The notes: generated from the letters alone by a model not told the origin. Shown: positions 28,314-37,771, counted from the stretch's first letter. The stretch: DNA of 64,000 nt from Pseudooceanicola sediminis (GCF_003575965.1 NZ_QWJJ01000006.1:62001-126000); one strand, 5' to 3'. Program-made: numbers and translations.

Positions 28314-30136
28314 TGTTTCAGAGTTTCGAGACGACCTCTTCGCCCGACCAGGGGCCGCCCCGATTGGCACGCCTGCGCGATGCCATGGATGACGCTGGAC
28401 TCGATGCGTTTCTGGTGCCGCGCGCGGATGCGCATCAAGGCGAATACGTCGCCCCCCATGATGAACGCTTGGCCTGGCTGAGCGGGTTCACGGGATCTGC
28501 CGGGTTCTGCGTCGCAACGGTGAGCCGGGCTGCGGTGTTCATCGACGGGCGTTACCGCGTTCAGGCCCGCGCACAATGTGCGGAAGACTTCGAAAAGGTC
28601 GCATGGCCCGAGGTTTCCATCGGATCCTGGCTGCGTGACGCGCTGCCCGACGGTGGTGTGATGGGCTATGACCCCTGGCTGCATACGCGCGGCGAGATTG
28701 ACCGTCTGTCAGAAAGCCTGAAGGGCAGCGACATCACCCTGCTGGCCGTCACGCAGAATCCCGTCAACGCGATCTGGCCAGACCAGCCCGATCCGCCGCG
28801 CGGTAAGATCGTCGTTCAACCGATTGAATTTGCGGGAGAGACGCTGGAACTGAAATGTCAGCGCCTGGCGACGGAGCTGCGGGCGCGTGGTCAGGGCGCG
28901 ACCGTTCTGACCTTGCCCGACAGTATTGCTTGGCTGCTGAACATCCGGGGCAGCGATATTCCCCGCAACCCGGTGCCGCATGTCTTTGCCATCCTGTTCG
29001 CCGATGGCCAGGTGACCCTTTTTGCCGATGACGACAAGTGCGACGATGCGCTGATAGAACACCTCGGCCCCGATGTGACCGTCGAAAGCCCGAGCGCGTT
29101 TGCCGCCACGCTGCACGGCCTGGCGCGCGAGGTTCAGGGAGCGGTGCGTCTGGATCGCGCGACCTGTCCGATCTGGGTGGAACAGCAGCTGACCGGGGCC
29201 AGCATCGCCTGGGACACGGACCCCTGCGCCCTGCCGAAGGCGTGCAAGAACACCACCGAGATTGCCGGCGCACGCGAGGCGCATCTGCGCGATGCGGCGG
29301 CCATGTGCAGGTTTCTGGCCTGGTTCGACGCGACAGCGGAGAGCGCCAGCCAGACCGGCCTGACCGAGATCGACCTGGTGACGCGGCTGGAAATTTTCCG
29401 GCGCGAAACCAATGCGTTGATGGAAATCAGCTTTGAGACGATCTGCGGCGCCGGTCCGAACGGGGCCTTGCCGCACTATCGCGTCAGTACCGACAGCAAC
29501 CGACGTCTGAAGGATGGCGATCTGGTGGTGCTGGACAGCGGCGGGCAGTACCTGGACGGCACCACCGATATCACGCGTACCCTGCTGGTCGGCCCCGAGG
29601 CCGGAGTCGCGGAGAAGGCCGCCTTTACCCGCGTGCTGAAAGGCATGATCGCAGTGTCGCGTCTGCGGTTTCCGAAAGGTCTGGCCGGACAGCATCTGGA
29701 TGCGCTCGCACGCTATCCGCTGTGGCTGGCGGGGCTGGATTATGATCACGGCACCGGACATGGCGTTGGCAGCTACCTTTGCGTGCACGAGGGGCCGCAG
29801 CGCCTCAGCCGGGTCAGCGATGTGCCGTTTCAGCCCGGGATGATCCTGTCGAACGAACCGGGATATTACCGCGAGGGCGCCTTTGGCATCCGCATCGAGA
29901 ACCTGATCGTGGTTCAACGCGCCGAGGCCCTGCCGGAGGGCGACGACCGGGCCATGCTGGATTTCGAGACACTGACCTTTGTACCGATCGACCGGCGCCT
30001 GATGGATCGCACCCTGCTGAGCGCGGAGGAGGTCGATTGGATCAACGCCTATCACGCCGCCTGCCGCGAGAAGGTCGCCCCGCGACTGGACGGCGCGGCG
30101 TTAGTATGGTTGGATCAGGCAACCGAAAAGCTCTGA
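28313..30136 (+). CDS. pepP: Xaa-Pro aminopeptidase (M24B, three-domain type)
   Basis: A 607-residue aminopeptidase P of the long, three-domain eukaryote-like kind. Two creatinase-type N-terminal domains precede a pita-bread catalytic domain. Metal ligands are visible in LDSGGQYLDGTTDITR (two Asp), HGTGHGVGSY (His), NEPGYY (Glu) and GIRIENL (Glu). The start ATG at 28313 overlaps the cobT stop by one base. It removes an N-terminal residue preceding proline from peptides in the cytoplasm. Confidence 0.92.
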   Translation: MFQSFETTSSPDQGPPRLARLRDAMDDAGLDAFLVPRADAHQGEYVAPHDERLAWLSGFTGSAGFCVATVSRAAVFIDGRYRVQARAQCAEDFEKVAWPEVSIGSWLRDALPDGGVMGYDPWLHTRGEIDRLSESLKGSDITLLAVTQNPVNAIWPDQPDPPRGKIVVQPIEFAGETLELKCQRLATELRARGQGATVLTLPDSIAWLLNIRGSDIPRNPVPHVFAILFADGQVTLFADDDKCDDALIEHLGPDVTVESPSAFAATLHGLAREVQGAVRLDRATCPIWVEQQLTGASIAWDTDPCALPKACKNTTEIAGAREAHLRDAAAMCRFLAWFDATAESASQTGLTEIDLVTRLEIFRRETNALMEISFETICGAGPNGALPHYRVSTDSNRRLKDGDLVVLDSGGQYLDGTTDITRTLLVGPEAGVAEKAAFTRVLKGMIAVSRLRFPKGLAGQHLDALARYPLWLAGLDYDHGTGHGVGSYLCVHEGPQRLSRVSDVPFQPGMILSNEPGYYREGAFGIRIENLIVVQRAEALPEGDDRAMLDFETLTFVPIDRRLMDRTLLSAEEVDWINAYHAACREKVAPRLDGAALVWLDQATEKL

Positions 30137-30168
30137 CTTGTCCGGCCGCGCGCGCTGCCGGACTTATT

Positions 30169-30196
30169 TTGATGTGACATGATGATGTTACATCAA
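30169..30196. promoter_or_regulatory. Palindromic double operator candidate upstream of DUF427
   Basis: TTGATGTGACAT (30169-30180) and ATGTTACATCAA (30185-30196) form 12-base inverted arms with one mismatch around a 4-base spacer. Each arm itself contains the small palindrome ATGTNACAT, with centres 13 bases apart. It lies about 40-70 bases upstream of the DUF427 start. The AT-rich make-up argues against a terminator and for a transcription-factor site. Confidence 0.5.
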
Positions 30197-30236
30197 CAGG
30201 TCAGGAGTGTGACGCCTCATGGGGAGGGCAGAAAAC

Positions 30237-30578
30237 ATGAATGACGTAAGAATTCGAAATGCACAGGGGATGTGGAGTGTACGTGCCGGCGGCGCCGTGT
30301 TGGGCGAGAGCCGCAATGCGCTGGTCCTGTCCGAGGGTAATCTGCACGATGTGATCTATTTTCCGCGCGACGATATCGCCATGGCCTTTCTGGATCGGAC
30401 CGAGCACACCAGCCACTGTCCGAAAAAGGGCGACGCGAGCTATTTTTCCATCGTGACCAAGAGCCAGACCTTGCAGAACGCCGCCTGGTCTTATGAAACT
30501 CCCAACGAGGACGTGGCGCGGATCAAGGATCATGTGGCCTTCTACGCCACCGATTTCGTTACCATCGAACAGATCTGA
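30237..30578 (+). CDS. DUF427 domain protein
   Basis: A 113-residue protein. ATG 30237 is preferred over 30219 because GGGGAGGG lies nine bases upstream of it. It shows the DUF427 pattern: GGAVLGESRNALVLSEG, the phrase VIYFPRDDI, then HCPKKGDASYFSI and closing AWSYETPNEDVARIKDHVAF. The fold is a small beta barrel; the biochemical role of this family is not established. A palindromic operator candidate lies upstream and a strong intrinsic terminator downstream, so it is a single-gene unit that looks regulated on its own. Confidence 0.85.
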   Translation: MNDVRIRNAQGMWSVRAGGAVLGESRNALVLSEGNLHDVIYFPRDDIAMAFLDRTEHTSHCPKKGDASYFSIVTKSQTLQNAAWSYETPNEDVARIKDHVAFYATDFVTIEQI

Positions 30579-30606
30579 TCCGGACGGTCACGTGGCATTG
30601 CCGAAG

Positions 30607-30635
30607 CGGCGTGGGGTATTCCCCGCGCCGTTTTT
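30607..30635 (+). terminator. Intrinsic terminator after DUF427
   Basis: CGGCGTGGGG (30607-30616) pairs with CCCCGCGCCG (30621-30630; one G-T pair) around a 4-base loop, followed immediately by five T. This is a textbook Rho-independent terminator. Confidence 0.9.
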
Positions 30636-30670
30636 GCATTCCCCCGGGGCTGGAACGCTGGCGCGGTCGG

Positions 30671-32359
30671 TCAGCTGTGTTCCTCTGCCGCCGTGGCGGC
30701 AAGCGCGCGATTGTAGGCACGCAGGGCATCGACATGGAACAATGCCCCCCGCAACTCGGGCGGGGTCTGTGCACTGGTCAACGTGACGACGGGCAGGAAC
30801 GGCTCTCCGCTGCGATCAAAGGCGGGCAACGCAGCTTCGAGGGTAGAGGCCGCATCGAGGTAGTCGCCCTTTTCGATCAGTTCCCAACAGCGTTCCTGTG
30901 GCGCGGAGCGCGCATCTTCGGCGCGTCGGATCAGATCGCCGACCTTGACCATGGCCAGTAGGTAGCTTTGCGGCCCCGCCGCCAGGTGGATGCCGCGCCG
31001 TTCGAGCTGGGTCAGAAAGAACGACCGATTGACCATCTTGGTGCCGATCGCGGTCGAGATGGAGACCGTCACCATCACCGCCAGAGCAACCGCCCAGTCG
31101 CCGGTCAGTTCGAAGACGATCAGCGTGGTCGAGATCGGCGCGCCCAGCACCGCCGCCGCGACCCCGCCCAGCCCGGCAAGGGCATAAAGGCGGGGCGACC
31201 CCGAAATATCGGGGAACAGGCTGGTCGCGATCAACCCAAACGCCAGCCCGGTCAGCGCGCCCATCATCATCGCGGGAGAGAACATGCCACCGCCCATGCG
31301 CCCCCCCATGGTGATGGCCGTCGCAAGCGCCTTGATGCAGGCAAAGAGGATCGCCTCGCGCAGGCCGAGATCCCCCAGAAGGGCGCGGCTGGTCGTCTCG
31401 TATCCGACGCCGATGATGTGCGGGAACTGGATCGCGATGGCCCCCAGCAACGCGCCGGCGAAAGCCGGGCGCAGCCAGCGCGGTATGTGAAACCTGGCCT
31501 GCACCTTGCTGGCCAGATCCTCGGCCAGGAAAGTCGAGCGCATGAGTATCCCTGCAACCACGCCGCAAACGGCGCCCAGCATCAGGAACGCGGGAAGTTC
31601 TTCGTAAAATTGCAGGATGGAGGCTTCGGGCAGCAGGAATTCGGTCATGCCTCCGAACTCGAGCCGGTTGATCACCGTTCCGGCCACGGAGGCAATGACG
31701 ATCGGGGCAAAGGCATGGATGGCAAAGTGGCGCAGCACCACTTCGAGCGCGAAAAGCGCCCCGGCAATCGGCGCATTGAAGCTGGCCGAAACCGCAGCAG
31801 CGACGGCACAGCCCAGCAGATCGCGGCCAGTGACACCATCCGCGCGCAACCAGCGCAGCACCCATGTCGACATGACCGCCGCCATGTGCACCACAGGCCC
31901 CTCGCGTCCGGAAGAGCCGCCAGTGCCGAGCGTGATCAGCGACGCGGCAGCCGAGGCAAGACCGGCCCGCCGCTCCACCCGGCCGTTGTGCATCGCCGCG
32001 CCCTGAATGACATCTGACACCGAGCGTACCCGCCCGTCCGGGGTGAACAGGTGCAGGATCAGCCCCACTGCGAGGCCACCCAGCACCGGCACGCAAAAGA
32101 TGACGTACCATGGCAGCCCACCGGCAAAGGTGTGCAACATGTGCACCTCCTCGACCCCGTAGGCGAGGTGTTGCAGCTGGGCGATCCCCTTGCGAAACAA
32201 CAGGGCGCCGGCACCGGCCACGATACCGACCACCAGCGCCACCAGCCAGAACTGCACCTGGTTCAGGCTGCGGTGGCGTATGACCCGCAGCCGGGGTCGC
32301 ACGGAATCAGAGGCCCGTCCGACCATGGTGATGATCGTGCTTCTGCCGCGTGGCGCCAT
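30671..32359 (-). CDS. CLC-family chloride channel/transporter homologue
   Basis: A 562-residue membrane protein with the CLC fold. The gating-glutamate motif is GTGGSSGREGP (Glu153), and later helices include GGRMGGGMFSPAMMMG and LGAPISTTLIVFELT. Two things are unusual. The first selectivity-filter motif (GSGIP in the family type member) is not recognisable; the region reads VRSVSDVIQGA. The position of the E. coli proton glutamate is valine (ALFALEVVLRHF), as in CLC channels. The C-terminal 110 residues may be a degenerate CBS-like region. Whether it is a channel or exchanger cannot be settled from sequence. Confidence 0.88.
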   Translation of the reverse strand: MAPRGRSTIITMVGRASDSVRPRLRVIRHRSLNQVQFWLVALVVGIVAGAGALLFRKGIAQLQHLAYGVEEVHMLHTFAGGLPWYVIFCVPVLGGLAVGLILHLFTPDGRVRSVSDVIQGAAMHNGRVERRAGLASAAASLITLGTGGSSGREGPVVHMAAVMSTWVLRWLRADGVTGRDLLGCAVAAAVSASFNAPIAGALFALEVVLRHFAIHAFAPIVIASVAGTVINRLEFGGMTEFLLPEASILQFYEELPAFLMLGAVCGVVAGILMRSTFLAEDLASKVQARFHIPRWLRPAFAGALLGAIAIQFPHIIGVGYETTSRALLGDLGLREAILFACIKALATAITMGGRMGGGMFSPAMMMGALTGLAFGLIATSLFPDISGSPRLYALAGLGGVAAAVLGAPISTTLIVFELTGDWAVALAVMVTVSISTAIGTKMVNRSFFLTQLERRGIHLAAGPQSYLLAMVKVGDLIRRAEDARSAPQERCWELIEKGDYLDAASTLEAALPAFDRSGEPFLPVVTLTSAQTPPELRGALFHVDALRAYNRALAATAAEEHS

Positions 32360-32621
32360 TGCGATGTCTACTCCTCAACCTCTTTGATCGCGGCGCATGC
32401 CGGAGCGCGCCATCCTCGCCGCCGCTGTGCCGCGACGGCTCTCGGGCAGGTTGGCAGATACAAATGTCCATAGAATAAACATATTGACCCCGAAAGCCCC
32501 GGAACCTGCGACGTGCGTGCTTATGGCCTTGGTGTGGCCCGCTTGCGCGTGAATGACGCGAAAATCTTGATCCCGCAAATGAATTTCCTAGTATCAGTAG
32601 AGAGGACCAATTGGAGTCAGC

Positions 32622-34685
32622 ATGGCCAAAACGCCTGAACGACCATCTGGACGGCCAGTCCCTTTGGATATGGCGCCAGACACCCCGGGGCAAACGCCAC
32701 GACGACCCAAGAGCGAAACAACATCAGGTGCGGGCGGGCCCGTCCCTGGCTACAGCCGCCCGGAACGCGAACGGCCATCGGGTGGCGACCCTGATCTGCG
32801 CGGCGATGCCGCGCCTTTTCACGCAGCCGAGGCCGGATTTGACAGCCGTACGGATACTTTGCACGCCGATATCATCGGACGGCTCTACGACGTCGCGCTG
32901 GACCCTGTACGGCTGGATGACCTGTTGGACGATTGGGAACGCCTGCAAGCGCCCTTGCAACGGGCCCAGGAAAGGGCCGGCGGGGGCGTGTCGGACCATG
33001 ACACCCCCATGCGGCGCATGGCGCGACTCTATCGCAAGACCCGCCGCCCGTCGCGACCGCCTGTGCCCGACCTGACCGATCATTTCCGCCGGGTCGCGGC
33101 ATTGCTGGCACAGACACAGGTAACGCGCACCCTGCGACCGGAAGAGGTCGAGCTGGCACGTTTCGCGCGCACGGCAGCCTTTGCCGTCGCGCCGAGCCTG
33201 CGTATCGCCAGCGCAAACAGGGCTGCGCAAGTGTCCCTGTCGGCGCAACAGGGGCGATCCCTTGACACGCTGCCCTTTGACGAAGCCGACCGGCTGGTGC
33301 TGGCCAGCCGGATCCGGCAGTTGCTGGCCGAAACCTCCGCGTCCCAGGGTCGTGCGACATTGCTGCGATTACGGCGGCATGGGTCGGATCGAATCGTGCT
33401 GTTGCATCTGTCGGTCGTCAGACCCGGCGATGCGCCTGCCTTTGTCGTCGTGGTGACATCAGAACTGCGCTGGCCGGAGACCTTGAACCGTACCTTGCGG
33501 GACGCCTTCGCGCTGACCCCGGCAGAGATCGAGATCCTGCGCGCGCTGTCCGAAGGGCGCAGTCTGAGGGATATCGCCCATGTGCGCGACCGGTCGATCG
33601 AGACCGTCCGTGCACAGATCAAGGCCATCCTGTCCAAGACGGAAACAACCAGCCAGAACGAATTGCTGCGCCTGACACTGACCATCATGGAGGTGGTCCC
33701 GGATGGTGCCAATGAGATCGGCGCGATATCGGGACAGGCGTTGCCCAGACTTGCGGACATCCGCATCAGTCGCGCCACCGAGACCTTGGAGGAGCGCCCT
33801 TTCCATGTGCTGATCCGTCCCGACGGGCGGCGGGTGGAATATCTGCTGCTGGGCGACCCCAAGGGGCGACCCGTGCTGTTCACGCACGGCGCGCTTGGGC
33901 TGTGCCGCTGGCCCGGCGCATTGGAGCGGCAGGCACAGGCGGCAGGCATCTGCGTGGTGGTGCCGGTGCGGCCGGGGTACGGGGCCTCGACCCCGCTGCC
34001 ATCGACCGCCAACCGTCGTCAAGAAGTGGTCCGCGACATGGCAGCGCTGATGGACCGGCTGGGCATTGCCAGCGTTCCGGTGCTGACCCTCGATCTGGAT
34101 GTGCACTACATCGCCCATCTGCACGCGCGCTGTCCCGGTCGGGTCAAAGCGTTGATCGCCGTTGGGGGCACCCTGCCCCTGACGGCGCGCGCGCAATATG
34201 AGCGTATGGGGCGCTGGCATCTCTTCATCCGTGCCGGCGCGCGCTATACGCCGGCGCTCTATCCCTTCATGGTACAGGCAGGGATCGCCATGCAGCGCCG
34301 CCTGGGGCGACAGGGCTGGCTGCGCAAGATCTTTGCCGAATCCGCTGCGGACCGGGCGCTTGCCGACCGGCCCGAAGCCTTCGAGGCGATTGATGTCGGG
34401 ATGGATATCATGATGCGCGAAGGTTTTGATGCCGCCACAGCCTTTACCGAAGAGGTGATGACCAGCGAGCGCGTCGACTGGCGCGCAGAAATCGACGCGA
34501 TGCGCGACAAGGTGCCCATCCATTTCCTGCATGGCGATGACGATCTGCAAATGGTCGCAGAAACCCGCCGCGAGCTGGCGCAGGAGTATCCCTGGATCAC
34601 GTTTCACCTGATTCCGAATGCCGGGCAGTTGCTGTTGTTTCAGGCAGGGGAAATCGCACTGACCTGGCTACGGAAATATCAGTGA
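32622..34685 (+). CDS. LuxR-type regulator fused to a degenerate alpha/beta-hydrolase domain
   Basis: A 687-residue fusion. Residues 1-60 are Pro/Arg-rich and probably disordered. Residues about 75-285 look like a sensory region of no named family. A LuxR/GerE helix-turn-helix follows at about 290-350 (ALTPAEIEILRALSEGRSLRDI followed by RSIETVRAQIKAILSKT). The C-terminal part (403-687) is an alpha/beta hydrolase. The nucleophile elbow, normally GxSxG, reads TLDLDV with Asp491 in the serine place, and the catalytic His is Gln669 (NAGQLLLF), so ordinary hydrolysis is unlikely. It may bind a ligand and control DNA binding. GGAG five bases upstream supports the start. Confidence 0.85.
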   Translation: MAKTPERPSGRPVPLDMAPDTPGQTPRRPKSETTSGAGGPVPGYSRPERERPSGGDPDLRGDAAPFHAAEAGFDSRTDTLHADIIGRLYDVALDPVRLDDLLDDWERLQAPLQRAQERAGGGVSDHDTPMRRMARLYRKTRRPSRPPVPDLTDHFRRVAALLAQTQVTRTLRPEEVELARFARTAAFAVAPSLRIASANRAAQVSLSAQQGRSLDTLPFDEADRLVLASRIRQLLAETSASQGRATLLRLRRHGSDRIVLLHLSVVRPGDAPAFVVVVTSELRWPETLNRTLRDAFALTPAEIEILRALSEGRSLRDIAHVRDRSIETVRAQIKAILSKTETTSQNELLRLTLTIMEVVPDGANEIGAISGQALPRLADIRISRATETLEERPFHVLIRPDGRRVEYLLLGDPKGRPVLFTHGALGLCRWPGALERQAQAAGICVVVPVRPGYGASTPLPSTANRRQEVVRDMAALMDRLGIASVPVLTLDLDVHYIAHLHARCPGRVKALIAVGGTLPLTARAQYERMGRWHLFIRAGARYTPALYPFMVQAGIAMQRRLGRQGWLRKIFAESAADRALADRPEAFEAIDVGMDIMMREGFDAATAFTEEVMTSERVDWRAEIDAMRDKVPIHFLHGDDDLQMVAETRRELAQEYPWITFHLIPNAGQLLLFQAGEIALTWLRKYQ

Positions 34686-35039
34686 GCGCCGAGCGCAGTA
34701 TCGGCGCAAACCCAACCGCGTGCCAGTCGTGCATCGCGAGACAGCTGGCGTGAATCAGAGATGGTTTCCATCAACGCCCCCGCGCCTATCAGCGCCCGGC
34801 CGCCATGAGCGTTCCTGCCCCGAAACCGCGCGACGCAATCCCGCACGGATCATTCCTGAATTTTCAAAATCTACCCAATTTGGGGTATGACGTAGTGTGC
34901 GACGGCTGCGACAGTCCACCTTGTAAAAGGTGAATATGTTTTGGAACTCAGACCGCCCCCTGCGAACAGGCGCGCGGTCTGAGTTTACCGTTTCAATCGG
35001 AAAGGCAAGTGATGATGCCGCCTTGTCGCGTCGTGTGGT
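34686..35039. other. Gene-free gap with several inverted repeats
   Basis: No convincing ORF in 354 bases between the LuxR-fusion gene and recN, which converge. Three structures stand out: an imperfect 16-base palindrome TACCCAATTTGGGGTA (34872-34887), a perfect CACCTT/AAGGTG repeat with a 4-base loop (34917-34932), and a long stem AACTCAGACCG paired with CGGTCTGAGTT (about 34944-34984). The first two look like operators; the last may be a bidirectional terminator or part of a small RNA. Confidence 0.45.
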
Positions 35040-36692
35040 TCACACCGCGTCGATCAGGCGACGCGCGGCTGCACGTGCCTCTTCGGTAATGGCATCACCG
35101 GAAATCATGCGGGCCAATTCGTCAACGCGATCTTCGGGTGACAGGGCCGTCACGGTCGACAACGTCATGTCATTGTCGACGCGCTTGGCAACCTGCCAGT
35201 GATGCGCCCCGCGGGCGGCAACCTGCGGAGAGTGCGTGACCACCAGCACCTGCCCACCTTCGGCCAGCGCCGCAAGGCGACGCCCGACAGCATCCGCCGT
35301 CGCCCCACCGACACCGCGATCGATCTCATCGAAGATCATCGTCACACCATCGGACTCCCCTGACAGGCAAACCTTGAGGGCAAGGAGAAAGCGGCTGAGT
35401 TCACCCCCAGAGGCAATCTTGGCAAGGGGGCCGGCCGGTGCGCCGGGGTTGGTGGCGACGGTAAAGGACACTTCGTCCCGGCCATCCGCCCCGGGTTCAG
35501 AGGGGCTGACGCGGGTTTCGAAACGTGCGCGATCCATCTTGAGTGGCGCCAGCTCGGCCTCGACAGCAACATCCAGTCGACGCGCCGCCGAACGGCGCGC
35601 ATCGCTGAGCGCATCTGCGGCGGCATCATAGACCGCAGCGCGCTCCTTCGCCTCGCGCTCCAGCTCGGAGATGCGGTCGGCTCCGCTGTCGATCGCATTC
35701 AGGCGTGCCCGCAGGTCGTCGGCCAGTGTCGGCAGCTCTGACGCCGCAATATCATGTTTGCGGGCCAGCGCGCGCAGTGCAAAAAGACGCTCCTCGGTCG
35801 TCTCAAGGTCGAAGGGGTCGAACTCCAGCGCCTCAAGGCACCGCAGGACACCATCAGACGCCTCGTCCAGTTCTGCGAGCGCACGCGACAGGGCGGCAAT
35901 CGGCTCATCCAGCCGGCCCTCGGTGCCCTCGGCTGCGCCTTCCAGCCAGCGCAGCGCGTCGCCCATTGCCCCCTCGGCGCCGTCCCCACCCAACACGGAA
36001 TGCGCACGGGCGATATCGGCGCGGACACGTTCAGCGGCCTGCATCAGGCGTCGCTTGGTATCAAGCTCCGCCTCTTCTCCCGCCTCGGGGGCGAGCTTGT
36101 CGATCTCGGCCACGGCGTGACGCAGGAAATCTTCTTCGGCGGCGGCCTGTTCCAACGCAGCGCGGGCTGCATCGAGCTGCCGGGCGGCGGTCACGCTGGC
36201 GCGCCATGCCTCCCGCACGCTTTGGCGCTGGTCGGCCAATGCGCCGAACTGATCTAGGATCGCACGGTGCCCCGAAGGGTTCAGCAGACCGCGGTCATCG
36301 TGCTGCCCATGCAGTTCGACCAGGGTTTCCGAGAGTTTACGCAAAACCTCGCCCGAGGCGCGCCGATCGTTGATCCATGCGGTCTTGCGGCCCTCGGCCG
36401 TGTTGATGCGGCGAAGGATCAACTCAGCCCCCGAAGGCAACCCGGCCTCGGCCAAAACCGCATGGGCGGGATGGTCATCGTCCAGATCAAACCAGGCCGT
36501 CACCTCGCCCTGGGCTGCGCCGGTGCGCACCAGATCCGCGCGCCCCCGCCATCCAAGAACAAAGCCGAGGGAATCGAGCAGGATGGATTTCCCTGCCCCT
36601 GTTTCGCCCGTCAACACATTGAGACCCGGCTGAAAATCCAATTCCAGCCGGTCGATAATCAGTAGGTCACGAATATCGAGACCACGCAGCAT
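35040..36692 (-). CDS. recN: DNA repair protein RecN
   Basis: A 550-residue SMC-like ATPase from the ATG at 36692 (MLRGLDIRDLLIIDRLELDF); the frame extends 24 codons upstream without homology. Walker A GETGAGKS is at residues 29-36. A long coiled-coil middle follows, then the C-terminal signature ASGGELSRFLLALK and Walker B MIFDEIDRGVGG. RecN helps recognise and tether double-strand breaks during recombination repair. It is the last gene of the dcw-associated run here, 78 bases downstream of bamD, as in other Rhodobacterales. Confidence 0.96.
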   Translation of the reverse strand: MLRGLDIRDLLIIDRLELDFQPGLNVLTGETGAGKSILLDSLGFVLGWRGRADLVRTGAAQGEVTAWFDLDDDHPAHAVLAEAGLPSGAELILRRINTAEGRKTAWINDRRASGEVLRKLSETLVELHGQHDDRGLLNPSGHRAILDQFGALADQRQSVREAWRASVTAARQLDAARAALEQAAAEEDFLRHAVAEIDKLAPEAGEEAELDTKRRLMQAAERVRADIARAHSVLGGDGAEGAMGDALRWLEGAAEGTEGRLDEPIAALSRALAELDEASDGVLRCLEALEFDPFDLETTEERLFALRALARKHDIAASELPTLADDLRARLNAIDSGADRISELEREAKERAAVYDAAADALSDARRSAARRLDVAVEAELAPLKMDRARFETRVSPSEPGADGRDEVSFTVATNPGAPAGPLAKIASGGELSRFLLALKVCLSGESDGVTMIFDEIDRGVGGATADAVGRRLAALAEGGQVLVVTHSPQVAARGAHHWQVAKRVDNDMTLSTVTALSPEDRVDELARMISGDAITEEARAAARRLIDAV

Positions 36693-36770
36693 CGCGGGAT
36701 CACTCCTGAGATCGGCCGGGCATCCCGGCGCCGTGTGGCGGGCGCAGACCGGCTGCACCCGCATCGAGGA

Positions 36771-37622
36771 TCACAGCCATTTGCCCTTCAGCGTCTGGCG
36801 ATAGATGCTCGACAACCAGTTGTCGCCCGTGGCCTTCATCTCAAGGCCCCGGCCCGTCAACAGCTTGTAGCTGTCTTCGTACCATTGAGACGACCGGAAG
36901 TTATGACCAAGGATCGCGCCCGCGGTCTGCGCCTCGTCGGTCAGGCCCAGCGAAAGATAGGCCTCAACCAGGCGATGCAGCGCCTCCGGTGTGTGCGACG
37001 TGGTCTGGAATTCCTCGACCACGACCCGGAAGCGATTGATCGCCGCCGAGAAATGATCGCGACGCAGATAGTAGCGCCCCACTTCCATCTCCTTGGCTGC
37101 AAGGTGATCGAAGGCGAGGTCGAATTTCAGGATGGCCGAGCGTGCATATTCACTGTCGGGATAGCGTTCGATCACCTGGCGCAATGCCTGAAGGGCCTGG
37201 AACGTCAGGCCCTGATCGCGGCCAATCTCGTCAATCTGGTCATAGTAGGACAAGGCCAAAAGATACTGCGCATAGGCGGCATCCTCGTCCGTCGGGTAGA
37301 AGTCGAGAAAGCGCTGCGACGCCGCGCGGCTTTCTTCGTAGTTCTTGCCGCTGTGCTGTGCAAAGGCGTTCATGATCAACGCCCGCTTTGCCCATTCCGA
37401 ATAGGGATAGAGCCGCTCGATCTCGGCAAAATACTTTGCCGCGTCCTCGTAGCGACGCCGATCCATCTCGAATTCACCGCGCTCGAAGATCTGCTCCGCT
37501 GTGAAGCTTTCCATCGAGGTGCTGCTGTTGTCGATCCCCGGCTCTTGCACGCCACATCCGGCGAGCATTGCGGCCATCAGAACCGCACCCGCCAGCCTCA
37601 ATCTGAAACCGCCGCCTGTCAT
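36771..37622 (-). CDS. bamD: Outer membrane assembly lipoprotein BamD
   Basis: A 283-residue lipoprotein. ATG 37622 is chosen over an upstream GTG at 37634, which abuts the AAGGGG box. The signal peptide ends in the lipobox LAGC (MAAMLAGCGVQ), giving lipidation at that Cys. The body contains TPR-like helical repeats (RYEDAAKYFAEIERLYPYSE, then YEESRAASQRFLDFYPTDED), the BamD/YfiO family layout. It is an essential part of the BAM machine that inserts outer-membrane beta barrels. Neighbours lpxC and recN match the usual order. Confidence 0.95.
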   Translation of the reverse strand: MTGGGFRLRLAGAVLMAAMLAGCGVQEPGIDNSSTSMESFTAEQIFERGEFEMDRRRYEDAAKYFAEIERLYPYSEWAKRALIMNAFAQHSGKNYEESRAASQRFLDFYPTDEDAAYAQYLLALSYYDQIDEIGRDQGLTFQALQALRQVIERYPDSEYARSAILKFDLAFDHLAAKEMEVGRYYLRRDHFSAAINRFRVVVEEFQTTSHTPEALHRLVEAYLSLGLTDEAQTAGAILGHNFRSSQWYEDSYKLLTGRGLEMKATGDNWLSSIYRQTLKGKWL

Positions 37623-37771
37623 GCGTGCTCTCACCCCTTAGCGTCATCATTCCGCCGGGCCTTGAACGGCCCGCGCGCCTGTCGGTCCTAGCACAGATAT
37701 TTCCGGGGCAAAACGCCTTAACGACGACACCGGCGGGAATGCGTCGGCAAGGTCCTGTCGGGTCGGGTCCG

